This document shows positions 62,209-64,000 of a stretch of 64,000 nucleotides of DNA, one piece after another. The notes under the pieces are model-generated. The model worked only from the letters and a program-made list of their open reading frames with translations, searched no databases and had not been told where the DNA came from. Numbering within the stretch: the first letter of the stretch is position 1; each line of letters opens with the position of its first letter. A program made the translations under genes and the position numbers. Origin of the DNA: Bdellovibrio bacteriovorus str. Tiberius (GTDB lineage: Bacteria; Bdellovibrionota; Bdellovibrionia; Bdellovibrionales; Bdellovibrionaceae); assembly GCF_000317895.1 (NCBI RefSeq), contig NC_019567.1, positions 1,488,001 through 1,552,000 on the forward strand, written 5' to 3'.

Positions 62209-63675
62209 TTAGTTTGTACTTTTGAATAAGAATGGATAAGTCACTAGCACGCGCGTTCCCCCCTGTGGAGCAGGAAACTTCCACGCGGCAACCCTATTCA
62301 ATATACATCCCTCAACGGTTGCGTTCTTAAGTGTTGTGTCGCCAATAAGCTGCTGTTCAACCTGACCGGATGGACCGATCGTGAATTTCACAGCGACCTT
62401 ACCGAACAGATCCGGTTTGGCACTCAGTTGTCTTTCATAGCAATACAGAATCTGACCCAGTTTGGATTTGATGTACTGAGCGATGATTTCGCGGTCCAGA
62501 CCGCCGGTGATTTCACCTTCCTCTTCGATCAGACCCACGCCACCGGAACCAGTGCCGCCAGCTGCCAGCCCCCCCATGCCGGAAGCGCTGCCGCCACCGC
62601 CACGGCCGACGGTACCAACACCGCCACCGGAACCTGCACCCTCGTTGCCCCAGTCACGACCGGAGCGTTCCATGCTGCCAACCGCAGCCAGGGCACGACC
62701 GGAAGCACCGGAACCCGCTTTAACACCCGTGGCGATAACCACGTTGCCACTGCGTGCGGCTTGAGCGGAAACTTTACCCAGAAGCTGGGAAATACGACCG
62801 CCGGAAAGGGATTTCATCATTTTTGAAACTTTGCTGCCACCAGTAGGCATCTCTGCCGTTTTCTGGTTTGCCGCTGGAGCTTGTTCTTTCACAACCACCT
62901 GTTGGGCAGGGGCGGACTCCGCTTTTTTGCGTTTGGGCTTGATTTCAGTCTTTACGATGATTTTCTGCGCCGCTTTTGGCGGAGCCGCAACCACCTCAAG
63001 CTCCTGGGATTTCGGGGCGAACAAGCCCACAGTCACCAGGAACAAAGCCGCACCCAGAACGATGAACACACCTTTTTTGGAGTCTTCATCCATCAGCTGG
63101 TCTGTGGAAAGGCGGGCCATGCGGGCCGCGTCTTCCAAAGAAACGGTTCTTTGTTTCACTTCAAGGTCGCCAACCATTTGTTTGTGCCATTCCTGGGAAG
63201 GAACACAAGACACCACTGTTGGAGTCAGTGCCATGGAAGGTTTGAATTTTTTATTCATTGGCAGGATCTTGGTTTCAAGAACCTGATCGTTCTGCTTCAC
63301 GATGTAAAGCTGGAACTGCTTGCCGGCTTCACGTTGTTCTTTACCGGCTTTTTCCAGACGCAGATACAAATCCGCCTCTTTCACCACCGGAGTGAACTGC
63401 AGCGTGCAATCGCCGATTGTCAGGGATTTTTCCTCGTCCAGGCGCAAAGCCGGAGAACCCTTGGCAGAGGCACTGGTGTTCATGTCCATATCGACATACC
63501 ACCATGCACCGTCACGGTATTCAAAAAGACCCTGGATGCCCTTGGAATCCGGTGCGATGGAGATAACATCGGCCAGACGGGAGGACCCGAAGGTGTGTGT
63601 TGTGTTGTTGGATCTTAACTTCCAAGTTTTCGCCGTCCCGTTTTTCAGGGATTGACGTACAATCAACGTGAGCAT
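62209..63675 (-). CDS. AgmX/PglI-type TonB-like protein with FHA-like N-terminus
   Basis: 488 residues. N-terminal ~100 residues look like an FHA-type beta domain (TFGSSRLADVISIAPDSKGIQGLFEY). One membrane helix at ~202-220, a Pro/Lys/Ala-rich periplasmic stretch, a Gly-rich linker (~335-385), then the AgmX/PglI C-terminal domain (~395-485: QILYCYERQL, GKVAVKFTIGPSGQV, CILNRVAAWKFPAPQGG), which is TonB-C-like with two conserved Cys. Such proteins link the inner membrane to outer-membrane partners in gliding complexes. RBS GAGGTAA before ATG 63675. Gliding occurs in Bdellovibrio, but assignment to it is inference. Confidence 0.85.
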   Translation of the reverse strand: MLTLIVRQSLKNGTAKTWKLRSNNTTHTFGSSRLADVISIAPDSKGIQGLFEYRDGAWWYVDMDMNTSASAKGSPALRLDEEKSLTIGDCTLQFTPVVKEADLYLRLEKAGKEQREAGKQFQLYIVKQNDQVLETKILPMNKKFKPSMALTPTVVSCVPSQEWHKQMVGDLEVKQRTVSLEDAARMARLSTDQLMDEDSKKGVFIVLGAALFLVTVGLFAPKSQELEVVAAPPKAAQKIIVKTEIKPKRKKAESAPAQQVVVKEQAPAANQKTAEMPTGGSKVSKMMKSLSGGRISQLLGKVSAQAARSGNVVIATGVKAGSGASGRALAAVGSMERSGRDWGNEGAGSGGGVGTVGRGGGGSASGMGGLAAGGTGSGGVGLIEEEGEITGGLDREIIAQYIKSKLGQILYCYERQLSAKPDLFGKVAVKFTIGPSGQVEQQLIGDTTLKNATVEGCILNRVAAWKFPAPQGGTRVLVTYPFLFKSTN

Positions 63676-63690
63676 GTGTTACCTCATGAA

Positions 63691-63939
63691 TTAATTATTC
63701 AAGTAGAGAGCTGATTCACGGATGCGGCCATCCATATCTTTTTGCACATCGTAAAGAGGCATAAACTTGATGCCTCTTTTCTGCACAAGATAGGCGCCGT
63801 CAGGGTTCCGAATCGTTCCCTTAAGGTTCATGTCACCGAAATTGACTTCCTGGACTTTACGGACTGTTCTTTGTTTGGCAAAGCCAGTCGATGCTCCCAA
63901 GAGAATGAAAGCAACCATCGCTGTGATGATAGATTTCAC
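63691..63939 (-). CDS. Small exported hypothetical protein, first gene of the operon
   Basis: 82 residues. Signal peptide KSIITAMVAFILLGASTGFA, then a short basic domain ending in ESALYLNN (motif VQEVNFGDMNLKGTIRNPDG). Start GTG at 63939, with GGAGGG six bases upstream. It is 15 bp before the AgmX-like gene and begins the unit 63939 to 58606. No family asserted. Confidence 0.7.
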   Translation of the reverse strand: MKSIITAMVAFILLGASTGFAKQRTVRKVQEVNFGDMNLKGTIRNPDGAYLVQKRGIKFMPLYDVQKDMDGRIRESALYLNN

Positions 63940-64000
63940 TTGTACCCTCCATAACTACAAGTCTCCCGAGATTACGTGCTGACCGACTTTGTTTTGATTT

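Overview
The window looks like a chromosome segment of Bdellovibrio or a close relative. The evidence is protein character: an AgmX/Glt-type envelope operon, tandem chemoreceptors, many lipoproteins and beta-barrels, a giant repeat lipoprotein, and roughly balanced base composition. The species call is an inference. No database search was possible, so all family names come from motif recognition. || Layout. 1-11.1 kb: housekeeping and envelope genes: the tail of an FAD oxidoreductase, OsmC, a YeiH-type permease, a DUF1328 membrane peptide, a lytic-transglycosylase-like lipoprotein, small secreted proteins, an S8 serine protease lipoprotein, a MarC-family protein and a beta-barrel. 11.1-21.8 kb: a zinc-protease/beta-barrel protein, then a 2579-residue surface lipoprotein of Ig-like, Calx-beta and 14 RCC1-like repeats. 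22.1-27.3 kb: HAD phosphatase, sulfatase, its formylglycine-generating enzyme, then DUF1622, DUF202 and MarC membrane proteins. 27.3-31.5 kb: a divergent LysR regulator and a tightly coupled three-gene isonitrile cluster (isocyanide synthase, Fe/2OG dioxygenase, FAD monooxygenase). || 32,174-47,123 is a ~15 kb integrated element. It is bounded by a perfect 14-bp repeat (ACAAATTGGCGTTC), the right copy lying at the 3' end of a tRNA-Glu gene beside a large serine recombinase. It is visibly more AT-rich than its flanks. It holds a DUF2441-like gene cut by an IS3/IS2-type element, a class III cyclase-like gene paired with a DUF4209/HEPN-like gene, an AbiTii-like gene paired with a winged-helix protein, a ~650-nt stretch with no ORF but many nested helices (a likely large structured RNA), small cargo genes, a second serine recombinase, and a replication-like module with a P-loop ATPase. 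|| 47.1-64 kb returns to core genome: tRNA-Glu and tRNA-Lys, purA, a SerA-like dehydrogenase with a class V aminotransferase, lptE, holA, a PilZ protein, rpsT (TTG start), murJ, two paralogous chemoreceptors, and a five-gene minus-strand operon resembling the Myxococcus Glt/Agl gliding machinery (AgmX-type TonB-like protein, beta-barrel, TPR protein, coiled-coil protein). || The most interesting parts are the structured RNA and the two candidate defence pairs inside the element, and the isonitrile cluster. No CRISPR array and no rRNA were seen.
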